From Stomoxys calcitrans (taxonomy: Eukaryota; Arthropoda; Insecta; Diptera; Muscidae), in contig NC_081552.1 in the NCBI RefSeq assembly GCF_963082655.1, forward strand, positions 1,488,001 through 1,552,000: a stretch of 64,000 nucleotides of DNA, given 5' to 3'. Made by a program: the position numbers and the translations under genes. The notes under the pieces were generated by a model, which was not told where the DNA came from, searched no databases, and worked only from the letters and a program-made list of their open reading frames with translations. Position 1 is the stretch's first letter. Each line of letters begins with the position of its first letter. Shown piece after piece: positions 33,185 through 45,308 of the stretch.

Positions 33185-33620
33185 GTCGTCGTCGTTGTCG
33201 TTGTAGTCACATTTCATGTGGAGGTGGCGATCCTCGTCAAGTTCCTATAGGTGAGCAAGCTCGTTCCGGTCCAAAGGACCGATCGCCACGGGAACAGTGT
33301 GGCCATTGGTTATTCAAAGGCGCCAATAACTCGCCTTGTCATATCGAGCATTATAGGCAGTCAGTATTTGTGGAAGAACCGGTGCAGGCCGGCCTCTCAC
33401 TGAGACTCTCCGCTTGATACTGCTGATTGTCCGTGACTGCCGTTGCAGCTACTCCGTATGGAGCATTCCGCTAACCGCAACCTGTGGACGCGCCCGGTAG
33501 CTCGCAGCCAAGCTTCTGGTGACAGCAATGAACACCACACTGACGGACCTCACTGTTCCAGCCTGTGTAGTGCTCACAGCTGTCCCGTGCCGGGAGTGAT
33601 ACTAAGTGATGTCACTTTCC
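33185..33620 (+). repeat. Dispersed GC-rich element fragment
   Basis: GC-rich against the surrounding AT-rich DNA. The segment GTGGCCATTGGTTATTCAAA, GGCGCCAA and GGCCTCTCACTGAGACTCTC is repeated at 41382-41480, proving it is dispersed. GTCGTCGTTGTCGTTGTAG at the start resembles lead-ins of other dispersed elements here. It may be a LINE 5' untranslated region, as one copy lies just after a LINE. The class is inferred. Confidence 0.55.
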
Positions 33621-33930
33621 GGCAAACCATTCGGACTCGCCAATAAAATGACAGCACTCGTTGGTATGACATAATTTTGACCGCAGTTTCTTAATGGCAT
33701 TTTTATCAATACCAAGGTTATAACAATGATTTTTTTCTATTATTACAAATAAGTGCTTATTCCTAAACTTCATCGAATGTTGTATGTAATGACATTTGTA
33801 GTACCGGTAACACAGACGGCAGCTAGTAAATCTAAGCATAATGAGTTCTCCGTTATTTAACCTGGCAAAAAATAATTGCATGTACTTACTTATAAAGAAA
33901 ATATACCAATTTATTGTTCGATATAGCCTA
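33621..33930. other. Unassigned intronic DNA
   Basis: No recognisable feature. Confidence 0.4.
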
Positions 33931-34618
33931 CACTCATAGAAAAAGTTTGCTGAAAATAGCAATCACTGTCTGCTGACTGTTAGTAGTTAATTTTGCTGCT
34001 ATTGTAGCAGTAGTTCTGCTATTACAGCAGTAGTACCGCAATTTCAGAATAGCACGCTTACTGCTGAAAAGTCTGTTTGTTTTACTAAAAATGACTGCTG
34101 CTTAATTATGAAGGGGGTGTTGGAAGAAAAATAAAACACATATGTAAATGTGCGTCTCAGTGGATGTTCATAATCACCACTGAATGTATACTTGCCATAA
34201 ACTTTTTTCTTTAAATGTAGATGCAAAAGGGCATGCCTATCATGTGCAATAACAAAAGTAGAGCAATAACAAAAAATGCGAGCTAGCTCAGCCACATTTC
34301 GAAATGTATACCCATGAATGGATCATGTAGCTTCTTTACAGTAATATTCCACAAATTAGAACATCTCTTCCAACAAAATTTGCATAATTAAACAAAACAA
34401 GTAACAGGCAACCATAAGTATACACATTTTTTTCAGCACATTTGTGTACTTAAAGCAGCAGATTTTGTGAGTTGAAATAGCAGTAAGAAATGTTTGCTAA
34501 TACAGCAGCCCTATGTTTGCTGAAACAGCAGTGATGTCTGCTTTCTGATTTTCAGCAGACAAAAACTGCTGTTTTAGCAAACATTTTTGCTGTTTTGAAT
34601 AACACATTTGGTTGAGTG
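33931..34618 (-). mobile_element. CAG-rich inverted-repeat element (family D), full reversed copy
   Basis: Begins CACTCATAGAAAAAGTTTGC and ends ACACATTTGGTTGAGTG, the exact reverse of the 533-1135 arrangement. Flanked on both sides by TA (CCTA before, TA after), compatible with a TA target duplication in this copy. It contains the unrelated middle segment present in the other long copies. Confidence 0.75.
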
Positions 34619-34659
34619 TATCTTCGAATTTAACCTGTCTATGGAAAAAAGTAATCTGC

Positions 34660-34750
34660 ATTACATTTGATGCCTCTGTGCCACCGAAGTTACTTGTCCG
34701 CTTATTAAACTCAATCTGCCGGTTCGAATTCTGGCGAGAAAATTTGAAAA
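34660..34750 (+). mobile_element. Degenerate tRNA-like SINE relic
   Basis: GCCTCTGTGCCACCGAAGTT and CCGGTTCGAATTCTGGCGAG (B box) recall the common SINE head, but the body is not recognisable. Confidence 0.4.
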
Positions 34751-34975
34751 TCTGATTTAATCACGCTAAAGCCTTTTAAAATTAGGAGCTGAAACTTGGT
34801 ATAGATTATATTGTTATCCACAGTCATGTATGTTCAGTTCTATCCCCTATATAACCGACCTTGGTTTAGCGTCTTCAGCTCATAAAATTCAATTGAATTG
34901 AACGTTTGTAATAGGAAGGAGGATGGATTGACAAAGGCAAAATCCCTAAACTGCCTACTACTGCTATACTTACCC

Positions 34976-34993
34976 TACATATATATATATATG
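34976..34993. repeat. AT microsatellite
   Basis: Short ATATATAT run, directly visible. Confidence 0.8.
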
Positions 34994-35035
34994 TGTGTAT
35001 TTACAATGGTTTTAGGTATTTCGAGTATAAGTCTT

Positions 35036-35830
35036 TTTTATACCCACCACCATAGGATGGGGGTATACTCATTTGGTCATTCTTGTTTGTAACATCTCGA
35101 AATATGCGTCAAAGACCCCATAAAGTACATATATTCTTGATCGTTATAATATTTGAACTCAATCTAGCCATATTCGTCCGTCCGTCTGTCTGTCTGTCGA
35201 AAATACGCTAACGTTCGAAGGAGTAAAGCTAGGCACTTGAAATTTTGCACAAATACTTTTTATTTGTGTAGGTCGGTTGGGAATGTAAATGGGCCAAATC
35301 GATTCATGTTTTGATACAGCTGCCATATAAACCGATCTTGAATCTTTACTTCTTGAGGCGCTAGTCTCATCTAATTTGGCTGAAATTTGCATGAGGTGTT
35401 TTGCTATGACTTCCAACAACTGTGCTAAGTATGGTCCAAATCAGTTCATAACCTAGCATAGCTGCCATATAAACCGATCTTGGATCTTGACTTCTTGAGC
35501 CGCTAGAGGGCGTAGGTCTCATCCAATGTGGCTGAAATTTCGATTGAGAAATTCTGTTATGACTTCAAATAGCAGTGCTAAGTATGGCGCGAATCGTTGC
35601 ATAACCATAAACCGATCTCCCGATTTTGCTTCATGAGCCCCTACAAGGCGCAATTCTTATCCGAATGGACTGAAATACCACACAATGACTTCCAATATCC
35701 TAACAGTTGTTATTCATTATTCTTTGTTTGCCTAAAAAGAGATACCGCGCAAAGAACTCGACAAACGCGATCCATGGTGGAGGGTATATAAGATTCGGCC
35801 CGGCCGAACTTAGCACGCTCTTACTTGTTT
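35036..35830 (+). mobile_element. Family A modular element, complete copy
   Basis: The reference copy of the window. Head: TATACCCACCACCATAGGAT, then GTTTGTAACATCTCGAAATA and CGTCCGTCCGTCTGTCTGTC (35174-35198). Two to three modules follow with CAGCTGCCATATAAACCGAT. The end is GCGATCCATGGTGGAGGG, TATATAAGATTCGG and the perfect palindrome TTCGGCCCGGCCGAA (35793-35807), then CTTAGCACGCTCTTACTTG. No ORF, no inverted terminal repeats. Confidence 0.8.
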
Positions 35831-37665
35831 TTCTTTGATATCTTAAAAAAAAACTTTTTAATCTGTTTTTCTTTATGAATACCAATTCGAGTTATAAAAT
35901 CAGAAATTGTGTATGATTAACTAAGATCAGAGAAAAGATTTCATAATAACTGTGAATTTTTTAATAACGAAATCATGCAGGTTGCTTCCATTTAACTTCG
36001 TTTTGTTTGGACTTTATGTCATTTTCGGTGATATGGCCTCTGGTCACCATAGGGTAATTAATCGATTCTAATTCAATCAAAGGTCTTTAGGGCATTGTGA
36101 ATAGATCGATCGACCATCACTGGCTTGTCTAACAGTATTTTCCCATTGAGAGATGTGGTCGGTCGCCTATGGGCATGATTGATTAAAATGATGCTGAATG
36201 CCGCCATGTAAAAGTCTCAGCTAACATTGTCAACACACTCGTGGAGTGTAAAAGATCTGTTTTTTTTTTTACTAGAATCGGTAATCGGTCAGTTGTGATG
36301 AATGCGTCTGTAATGAAGATAAACATGTAAATGTTCAAATTGACTTTAATTCCTGCCATGTTTGGTGGCGGTCATTCAATGAGTTTGTTGCTTCGTGAAT
36401 GTTATGCCGCAGACATTCTGAACCAAAAGCCTAACTGTAAATAGTCGATGCTTACAGATGATGGAAATTTATGGGCTCATTTTAATGACAATGAACAACA
36501 ACGCTTAAAAATTTCTATGCCATCATTAAACGGAGAGGAGTGTTCACACCTTGAATTGTGGCATCAACGACGTCTGTTGTTGCTCACTGTGGTTCCCCTT
36601 CGGTTCTTTAACCTCAATAAATATATCTGAGTCAAAAAAAAAACAAAACACTTTTCCTTTTCCATCGTTACTTTACACACGACACAGTCGCATGTACACA
36701 TACACACACAAGCTCACACAAAGCGATCTCGTTAGCACAATCCGCAGTGTAGTTAAGAAGGAGAAAGACAAAGTGAAGCATAAACAAAAGAATTTGAGGC
36801 AATTTCGAAAGCACACACACGCTCGCTCATAATTATCTTCATTCCCACAAAATGCACTATTTAACAAGAGATTTAATGAAAGAATAATTCATTAAAAAAC
36901 CTATTCTTCCCCATTTTAGTGCTTTCAATTTAAGTGAAACACACACACACACACACACAATAACTACAGCAACAGAATGAGCACAACGCTAGCAGGCTAA
37001 GCATAACGCACTGAGGCCCCCTAACTCCAATTTTAATTTAAAAGAAGAGGGAGTTTGGTTGGCAGAGAGCAAAAAAAATGAAAAGAAAAGAAAACCGACA
37101 ACATTGGCAACTTCAGCATATAATAATTTGGAAAATATTAAATGATTTGAAATTTCACAAAAACGCTGCCAAACCGCTGTTGAGTACTTGACTCATAAGA
37201 AGTGTGATGCAGCAAGTTGCAACTTGAGGCCAGCATGTTGTGGGGAGTTTATATTATGTAGACAATCCGAGGCATTTGACATGCAATAGTTTCCCCCAAG
37301 CAGAGACAGACAGTTTGAAGCTCAAAGCAGTGGCATGCTTATAATCGAGATTTGCCAAGCAAGCCGAAAGGAGGTACCTGAATAAGAAATTAAATGAGCC
37401 TCTTTGGCGGAGTTGTGGATATTCTTTAATCGGCTTTACCAACTCAATCGTCTTAATCTTAAGCAGTGAAACGTAAACAAATAGGGATTCAATGGCAGGC
37501 TTAAGATACTATGGGGTCTTCATGTGTAAACCGTACATTAGGGTGTATCAAGGATAAGCACAGCTTTTGCTAGAAATTGTTTTAATTGCAGTCAACAGCA
37601 AGAAATTCATAATGGATAAACATTCAAAACTACACTCAGTGAAGGGAACGAAAAGGAGTATATTC
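35831..37665. other. Single-copy-like intronic DNA
   Basis: Free of the window's repeat families; contains the CA microsatellite at 36932-36958. No exon with paired splice sites found. Confidence 0.4.
36932..36958. repeat. CA microsatellite
   Basis: About twelve uninterrupted CA units. Confidence 0.9.
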
Positions 37666-37666
37666 T

Positions 37667-37845
37667 GATACTCTATACCACTACTGTGGCACAGAGTGTT
37701 ATAACTTAGTGCATTTGTTTGTCACATCCAGAAGGAAGAGAGATAGATCCATTAATACGTACACGGATCGACTCAGCATCGCTCTCTGGTTTGATTTAGC
37801 TATTTCTGTCCGTCTGCCATGTTAATTTGTGTGCAAAGTATCGGG
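37667..37845 (-). mobile_element. Family B 3' end fragment, reversed
   Basis: Reverse of the family B tail: ACTCTATACCACTACTGTGG, then GTTATAACTTAG, AGAGATAGATCC, TTTAGCTATTTCTGTCCGTC and CATGTTAATTTGTGTGCAAA. Confidence 0.65.
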
Positions 37846-37954
37846 CTTTCCAAAAAGGACTTGACAACTTTTTTTAAAATAAAACACAAGCCATTCAAAT
37901 GGTCCATCGGTTTTAATTCTTGAGTCAGATTTTTTTTGTAAGGTTGTAAACCAA
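37846..37954. other. Short unassigned segment
   Basis: Has a TTTCCAAAAAGGACTTGACA word that could be a transposon edge, but no partner was found in the window. Confidence 0.3.
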
Positions 37955-38566
37955 CGCTCAACCAAATTTTTTATTCAAAACAACAAAAATTTTTGCTAAA
38001 ACAGCAGTTGTTGTCTGCTGAAAATGGGAAAGCAGACATTACTGCTGTTTCAGCAAACATAGGTCTACTGTATTAGCAAACATTTCTTACTGTTGTTACA
38101 TTTAACAAGATCTGCTGTTTTGAGTACACAAGTCTGCTTTATTAGAAATTTTGTTGGAAGAGATAATTTAATTTGTGGAATATTACTGTAAAGAAGCTAT
38201 CTGATCCATCCAATGGCATACATTTCTAAATGTGGCTAAGCTGGCATATGCACATGACTGGCATGGCATTCTGTACCTAAATTTAAAGAAAAAAGGTTAT
38301 GGAAAGTATGCATCCAGTGGTGATTATAAACATTCTCTCAGACGTACATTTACATATGTGTTTAATTTTTTCTTCTAACATCCCCTTTATAATTAAGCAG
38401 AGACCATTTTCACCAAACAACAGACTTTTCAACAATAATTCTGCTGCTCCGAAATTATAGTACTACTGCTGTAATGGCAGAACTACTGCTAAAATAGCAG
38501 CAAAATTAACTATTATTATTCAGCAGACAGTGTTTGCTATTTTCAGCAAACTTTTTTCTACGAGTG
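37955..38566 (+). mobile_element. CAG-rich inverted-repeat element (family D), full copy
   Basis: Starts GCTCAACCAAATTTTTTATT and ends TTTTTTCTACGAGTG. The middle shares TGGAATATTACTGTAAAGAAGC and AACATCCCCTTTATAATTAAG with the other full copies. It abuts the LINE that follows. Confidence 0.75.
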
Positions 38567-41260
38567 AAGATCCTTACGCAAAATTCGCCATAAAGTTGTC
38601 TTGGCGATGCCCGATTCTTGAGAAAGCCATGGAATTCATTGATTTGGATCGTTTGCCACAGACGGCTGGTGAGGAAAGCAAAACAGACAGATAAGGTGCG
38701 ATGCTCTCACCACGTTTCGTGGGGTAGTACCAACACCAAGCCCTGCCAGAGTTTTTGAATACTAACGACGTAATAAAACTTAATATTGGTAACACCGCTA
38801 TTAGGGAGGAGGTATTAGATGTGACGAAATGTTCGGAAAATCTAATCGATGAGGTTCAGGATTGGTGGGTCTCCATGGAAAACTCTTTCTCTGACCATCG
38901 CTACATTAGATTTAGGATAGCACGGCCAGCGCCGAATAGTTGAAAACCAAACTGGAAATAATTCCGCAGACTACTCAGAAGAAGACTTGGGGAAGAGAAT
39001 TAAGATTGTCCAAGCAAAGGAGACATTGACGAAAATGTCAATAGAATATCTTCGGGAAAGGAAATCAGCCCAGGAAAAATCCTGGATGTCTGGGAAGGCT
39101 CACAATATTGGGAAAGAAGTTCGCAAAATTTTTAACAGGGAACGTCGTAAAAAAAGCGGAAGTTTAATGGGATGTGTATTACGCACGGCTCAAGGAATAC
39201 AATAAAATTACCAGATCCCCAAACATGCCTCCTGGAAGCTTTTCTGCGACCAGGTCCATAGCGTTAATGACGCCGTCAATATGAAAATATTTCTCTCAAA
39301 AACCGATGTCCCAACTAAAACTTTAGTAGACGACATGGGAGTGAAAGCAGAGACAACGGAGACACCGGTATCTTGGAATAATGATGTTGGTTGAAGGTTT
39401 TTCATTACAGAATTTATGATGAAGGAACCCTTGAAGAGCTTCAAACCATTTAAGTCACCCGGACCTGATGGAATATTTCCGGCGTTACTACAGAAGGAGG
39501 AAGACTATCTGGCGCCCCACTTGGCCAATATTTTCATAGCGTGCCTGGGACTTCAATATACTTCGAAAGCCTGGCAGGAGGCAAGGGTGGTGTTTATACC
39601 CAAGTCCGGCAAGGCAAATTATGCGACACCAAAGGCCAACAGACCCACAAGCCTTCCATCCTTTCTTCTCAAAACCATGGAACGTATTGTGGACACGATG
39701 ATAAAGAGTATGACATCCAACGAACTGCTCAAATACAAACAGCATGGCTATGTCAAGGGAAGGTCGGTGAAGACTGCCCTGCATAAAATAGAAGAATCCT
39801 TCGATGCCAAAACGAGGGAGCTGTTGATACTGTGCGGACCGACACACTGATCGGCAGAAGGGCCGAAAAGGTCTTGCATATGGCATATGACTGGGCTAGA
39901 CCCAGAGGTCTCAATGTTTACCCCGAGAGGACTGAAATATGCCTGTTCACGAGGAATACGAAGATGAACCACTTTAACGCTGACAAGGTCAAATACTTAG
40001 GAGTGATCATGGACAGGAAGCTGAGAAGACTCACCGATGTTGGGCTGTAGGCGGGCCGTAGGCTCGAAATGGGGCCTGTATCCAAGGATAGTCCATTGGC
40101 TCTACAGGAGCGTGATTAGACTAATACGCCTCAGTAGTTAGGTGGACTGCGATGGAGAAAAATTGCAACGTTAAGATTATACAACAGGTTCAGAGAAAAT
40201 AGGCGGAGCGATGAGGACCATTCCTACTAGGGCAATGGAGACCATTCTAGATATCCGACCCATAGACATACAGATTATCCATTCTACCATCGCCTATGAG
40301 ACTTAAGGCGATGGTAGAATGGATAGAGGATATGAGCACCTCATACCATCGCGCTATAATCGAGCCGACGATAGGAAACCTGGAAAGAATGGATACCTGA
40401 GACGACACTTGAGGTCGAGTGGCGAGTCACATTGAGAATCCGGGGACTGAGACCTGTTTTAGACTGCCTGACCATAATGCGGTCCTGCAGGCGGAGATCC
40501 GGGCGGGTCACGGAATGCGTGAGGTTGTGTTAACGAGGTCGTCGAGTGTGAATATCTTTACGGGCAGTAAACAGCCCATTGGGCAATAACAACCAGGACG
40601 GTAAGATCACGGAGAGTGTTGGTATGTAAGAAGGAGATTAACGCCTTCTCTGAGAATGGAACGATCCGCACGTTGGGGTGCCGGGCCATAGCAGAGTAAC
40701 TGGGAATGAGAAATCAGACGATTTGGCAGTGAAGGCCAGAGAACTGCCGTCAATAAACTTGGTTAACCCGAAGCCTTTCGGGTCGAAGTAGTCCGAGTTA
40801 AGGGCGTGGGCGACGAATGCGCATGCAATCCTGTGAAACAGTGAAACGCTCGGTAAGACGGCGAAAATCCTATGCGGAGATCCAGATCGTGATAAAACGA
40901 GGCTATTACTGAAAGGAAGTAAAAAGGAGGTCAGCGAAGCTGTCGGTATCGTAACGGGACACATAGGACTACGAACTCATTTATGTATAATCGGTGCGGC
41001 AAGTGATGTCATGTGTAGGGCATGCGGGAAAGATGATGAGACGTTGGAGCACTTCCTATATCATTGCCCAGCTTTCGCGTCTAATAGATACCAGCACATA
41101 GGTGGGGGCACAATAGGAAAGCAATTAAGGTTTTTGTAAGTAGCATGGAATTCCTAAGTTAGATTTTCTTTTTCGATGTGACTTTTTTTAGTATTTAGAG
41201 CGCACAACAAGCCGATTACTGGCTTAGGCGTATGTCCATAGCTGGTGACAGTTCGATGAT
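38567..41260 (+). pseudogene. Decayed LINE (I/LOA/R1-type) with RT, RNase H and zinc knuckle
   Basis: Reading forward: the end of an endonuclease-like domain (SFSDHRYIRF near 38890); the RT entry block KSPGPDGIFPALL at about 39450; AWQEARVVFIPKSGKA at 39570; a PTSLPSFLLKTMERIVD block at 39635; LNVYPERTEICLFTR and KYLGVIMDRKL near 39910-40020; an RNase H GHSRVTGNEKSDDLA stretch at about 40688; and a CRACGKDDETLEHFLYHCP zinc knuckle near 41020. The RT catalytic YADD region is deleted between 39830 and 39840. Multiple stops and frameshifts inactivate it. It lies antisense to the receptor gene inside the proposed intron. Confidence 0.8.
40276..40325. repeat. Perfect 20-bp inverted repeat with 10-nt loop
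   Basis: TATCCATTCTACCATCGCCT at 40276-40295 is exactly complementary to 40306-40325. It lies inside the decayed LINE after the RT domain and is probably a local inverted duplication. Confidence 0.9.
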
Positions 41261-41289
41261 TAGTGTATGAGTGCAATAACAAAACCCTT

Positions 41290-41375
41290 TACAAGTCGCA
41301 ATTCTCATCTGATCATATTCAATTTGGTACTGCCATTTTCTTTGGCCTAGAGACGAAACCTATTGAAATTATAAC
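41290..41375 (-). mobile_element. Family B scrap
   Basis: CGCAATTCTCATCTGATCAT and GGCCTAGAGACGAAACCTAT are the reverse of family B words found at 28945-29010. Confidence 0.55.
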
Positions 41376-41381
41376 AGGTGG

Positions 41382-41480
41382 CCATTGGTTATTTAAGGGC
41401 GCCAAGAGGCAAGAGCCGGTGTCGCCCGGCCTCTCACTGAGACTCTCCGCTCGAGAGCGCTCGATAGGTTCATCTGACAT
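41382..41480 (+). repeat. Dispersed GC-rich repeat, second copy of 33295-33420
   Basis: GGTGGCCATTGGTTATTTAA, GGGCGCCAAGAGG and CGGCCTCTCACTGAGACTCT match 33301-33415. Confidence 0.65.
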
Positions 41481-41574
41481 TTGTCTTCCAGAATAAACCA
41501 TAAACGCCATTTTGAAAAAAAAATTGATTTAGGCCCTTTTTATATTAAGCCATCGATATGTAAGAATACAGCTA

Positions 41575-42612
41575 ATGGTCACAGCATTTTTTTTTTAGTA
41601 AAAACAACCAAAATGCTTGCTGTAACAGTAAAATATCTGACGAAAATGCGAAAGCACTAATTTTTTGCTAAAACAGCAAACATTTTCTGTGTTTTCAAAT
41701 GGTAAAAAGTTAAAAAAAAGTTATCTAATCTTAGGGTCTATAAAAAATGTGCGTCTTAAATTGCCAACAATGTATATACGTTTTAGGCAAAGGCTTCAAT
41801 AGATGTTTAAGACTTCAAAATTTTTGTATGGATTCATTCAAAAGTTGAAAATTGCTACTTTAATATCATCAGACTAATTTCTCTGGGTGAAAAAGTTAAA
41901 CAAAGCTCAAAAATGTCGTTTGCGTTTAAAAAAAATTATTTTTTTTTACCAATTTTCTACAATTTGCTAATTTTTGAACAAATTTAAATAATAGCAGACA
42001 AAATAACTTTTGCTATTATATTTATGCTTTTAAACACAAAAAGATGAACGCCTAAAATTGACAATTTTTATCTTATGTATAGCAAATGCCTCAATGGTTA
42101 TTTAGAAGTTTAAAAATTTCTTATGGATTCGTTAAAAAGTTTTTGTTGATATTAGCAAACTAATTTTTGTTTAAAAGTATAAATATAATTTTGACAGATA
42201 TTTTGTTATCTTAAATCATTAACAAATTATAAAATTGTAGAAAATGAGAAAAAAAAACGCACGTTATACCCAGAAAAATAAGATTTGTGATATCAACAAA
42301 CACTGTCTAGTAACCTTAAATCAAATTTTTTTAACTTTAGCAGAAAAAGTTCAAATTTTTTTAGCTTCTTGGCGAATATTAAAGCATTTGCAATATACTT
42401 ATAGCCCTATATGTTTTTTTGTATAAATATAATTTTAGTAGAAATTTTGCCTGCTGTTATTTGAAATCGTTAAAAAAAATTACTAAATTAAGGACTATTT
42501 AAGATCAGTTGAAAAAGTTTGCGGTTTTAATTAAAAAAATAACTGTTGTCAGCAGATTTTCTGCTGTTCCAGCAAACAAGTTTTTACTAACAAATTTCTT
42601 TGAGCGCACCAT
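41575..42612. mobile_element. CAG-rich family D2 element
   Basis: Left edge TCACAGCATTTTTTTTTTAG then AAAACAACCAAAATGCTTGC. Right edge GATTTTCTGCTGTTCCAGCA then TTTCTTTGAGCGCA, complementary in outline (imperfect inverted ends). The interior has recurring TTTTTGTATGGATTCATTCA and AACAGTAGAC-like words shared with 29217-29512 and 46962-47370. Non-coding and AT-rich. Confidence 0.5.
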
Positions 42613-45300
42613 TTTGTCTTAACTTCCTATTAAAAAATTTATTCGAGGAAAAAATATCGGCAAAACAATTTTCATGTTCAGTTAAAAATGAAAAAAAAAC
42701 CTATCAATACATGTCTGACCCTCATATACATTAATACATTTAGTATATGTTTATAAGTTTGTATGAAGGTCAAATAACTTTAGATTTTCGTTTTCATTTT
42801 GAAGTACTTTTAATTGTGTGTGCACACACAAGTGTCAAAAAAAAAAAAAAAACACAAACAATTCCGGCTGAGAATGTTACGTATGAGAATTTTTTATAGG
42901 AACTAGCTGTTGGACATGGTTGTCGTTGCTATCCATCTATCTATCTATCAATCAATCAGTCAATCAAGCAAGCAGCCAATCCTTTTGGCACTTAGTGTCA
43001 GCACTTCAAATCAAGTTTGTGGCTTAAGTCTTTTGTTTACAATTTAACTCTATTTTGACTGGGCCCATGCAAAAACGCAACGTAACACAATGCAAAAGTA
43101 TGCTCACAAATGAGCCTTCGTGCTTTTGAGAGAAACACTTTCTTCGGACTCCTGTCCTATAGCGGGGTTTCTTATTCTCGTAAGAGGTTGCAATGCGTCG
43201 TGAAAATGGCAAAACATTGTGCAACAGTGCGGTTGCAGCGGTGTCTTGTCTTACAAATTACAAGTATTTCTACCTGTTACCGTAATAAATGTTAAATAGT
43301 TTCTTCTGCGGTGGTGCTTGCAAATGTGAACAGCTACGTACTTCAGTACACCAGGCCACTTCCTAGTTTAGCTGTTGTTGTTCGCACCAACAGTGCATGG
43401 AATTTGATGCACAGTTGGGGGAGGCATTTGTATAGTTGGATGGATGGATGGATGTTTCGATGGTTAGATGGCCTGTGTGGAGTGCATAGTCAGAAACATG
43501 GTTGTTGTTTTTGTATTTCATTATGGTTGGCATTGTGTAATCTTCCAATGTGTTGGCGAAATGCACTGCTGACTTGCAAGCATGGCCTGTGGAAATTTGC
43601 ACTGCATATTTTTTGCAGTTATTTGTAGTAAAATTTATTTTTCACACGTTACGCAAAACCTGTGGAAAATTGCTCTAATTAGATCTTTAGCACTTTGATT
43701 TCCCAAATTTCACACGTAACACAGGGCGGCTCGACTATCCATCCATAGTTACAAGGCATTGGAATCTTTAGGCTTTGGTTTCATGGTGAAAGCGTTATGA
43801 AAAAACAAAAACAATCGTTATATAACTCTAAGAGAGCGTTATTTTCGAATCGCATTTGGCAAATCAAAATTACTACGTATGATCGTCAAAACCCAACGAC
43901 CTACAACAAGTGTCCAAAATACAATAATAAGACATTGTGGCCACATAGTCATACACATGTGCTTACTTTTTTCATAACAAAACGATGCCCATTAGCAGTG
44001 GACAAAATGGAGAGAAGGCAAGCCGAGTACAACATAAACAGTATTAACACCCCTATGTAACAAAGTGTTCATTTTTTTCGTGTTATTGTTGTCGCCGACG
44101 TTGTTGTTGCTATGACTGTCTGTGGCAATGTGGTAAATGCTCAAATGAAAAGCAAAAGTGGTAGCAATGCCAGCCACCTCGATAATGATGACATTTAAGA
44201 CCTCTGACGGTCAGGGCGATAAAGGTTAAGATGTTTTTTTTTTTAAGACAACTCATTAAAACCATATTAGGTGTTGAAATATGAAATTAATCAGCAACGA
44301 CAGCGACAACAATAAACAACAAGATCTGAAATCTAAGACGCAGTCAGCAGGGAAAAGCGTTCATCAGCAACAACTCTTTGCTGCTTTCCATATTAGCCTT
44401 TAAATTAGATTTACACACATGTGCATACATAGCCTTCACCATGACGTTGTGTTGTCTGCACAAAAGTGCAATCATCCGTCAATGGGCTGGCAGGCTGGCA
44501 AATGTGCATGCAAAAATGATGCCAAGAAACCGTGCATTCATCATTACTTTAAATTTTATTGAAATTAAAAAGAAAGTCCATCCAAAGTTGAATGCAAATT
44601 CAAATCAATCTGCCTGCTGCACAATATGGCAATAAGGTGTGAAAAACAAAACAATGGGAAATTATAGCAATATTTTCACTTTGAAAAGAAAATAGAAAAG
44701 TCACACACACACACACACACACACATTCAATATTATGCATAGAGATGCTTCTGCAGCCAACATGATTTGTTTTTGCCAATCGAATGGGAAAGGGAATTAT
44801 TTCGAATTTATTGGGTTGTTGTGTCAGTGTTTGGCGCCACACCACCCAACTAAAGCTGCTGTCAGACGATGTGTATTTGTCATACGACATGTCATATTTA
44901 GCATATGTACAAGTTGTACACATCGTCTTATACATATGCCACATTTCACATATATGTGAAAAACGGATGTTGTAAAAATATGTAAATATTTTTGATCTAA
45001 ACGATCTCTATTTTCATCGAACATACAATCAGACAGACAATCAATACATATGACACAAATACAAGCGGACTAGAGCGCGCCCTATTCGCATGAGAAATAC
45101 GTGACGAAAGTTATATGGATACAGAAAGTGACTTGTCCTATGTCAAATACATATCAGCTGATAGCAGCTAAACACATACCAGTTCAGTAGAAATAACGTT
45201 TGTGCCTTAAATCTTTCGTTTGCTTTAATTAGACCCACACTTCATCCTGAATCCTATTCGCGAAGCATATACTTGCTATTTTCTTATAAAATTAAAGCTT
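42613..45300. other. Long single-copy-like intronic region
   Basis: No repeat family words. Carries simple tracts: poly-A at 42838-42852, CTAT/CAAT at 42932-42970, GGAT at 43438-43453 and the AC run at 44701-44726. Short open frames overlap each other on both strands with no splice pairs that I can defend. Confidence 0.4.
44701..44726. repeat. AC microsatellite
   Basis: About twelve consecutive CA units, visible directly. Confidence 0.9.
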
Positions 45301-45308
45301 ATTAAATC

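Noticed and set aside
43311..43628. 105-codon Trp/Cys-rich frame
   Set aside because: Runs through a GGAT microsatellite with no splice or start support.
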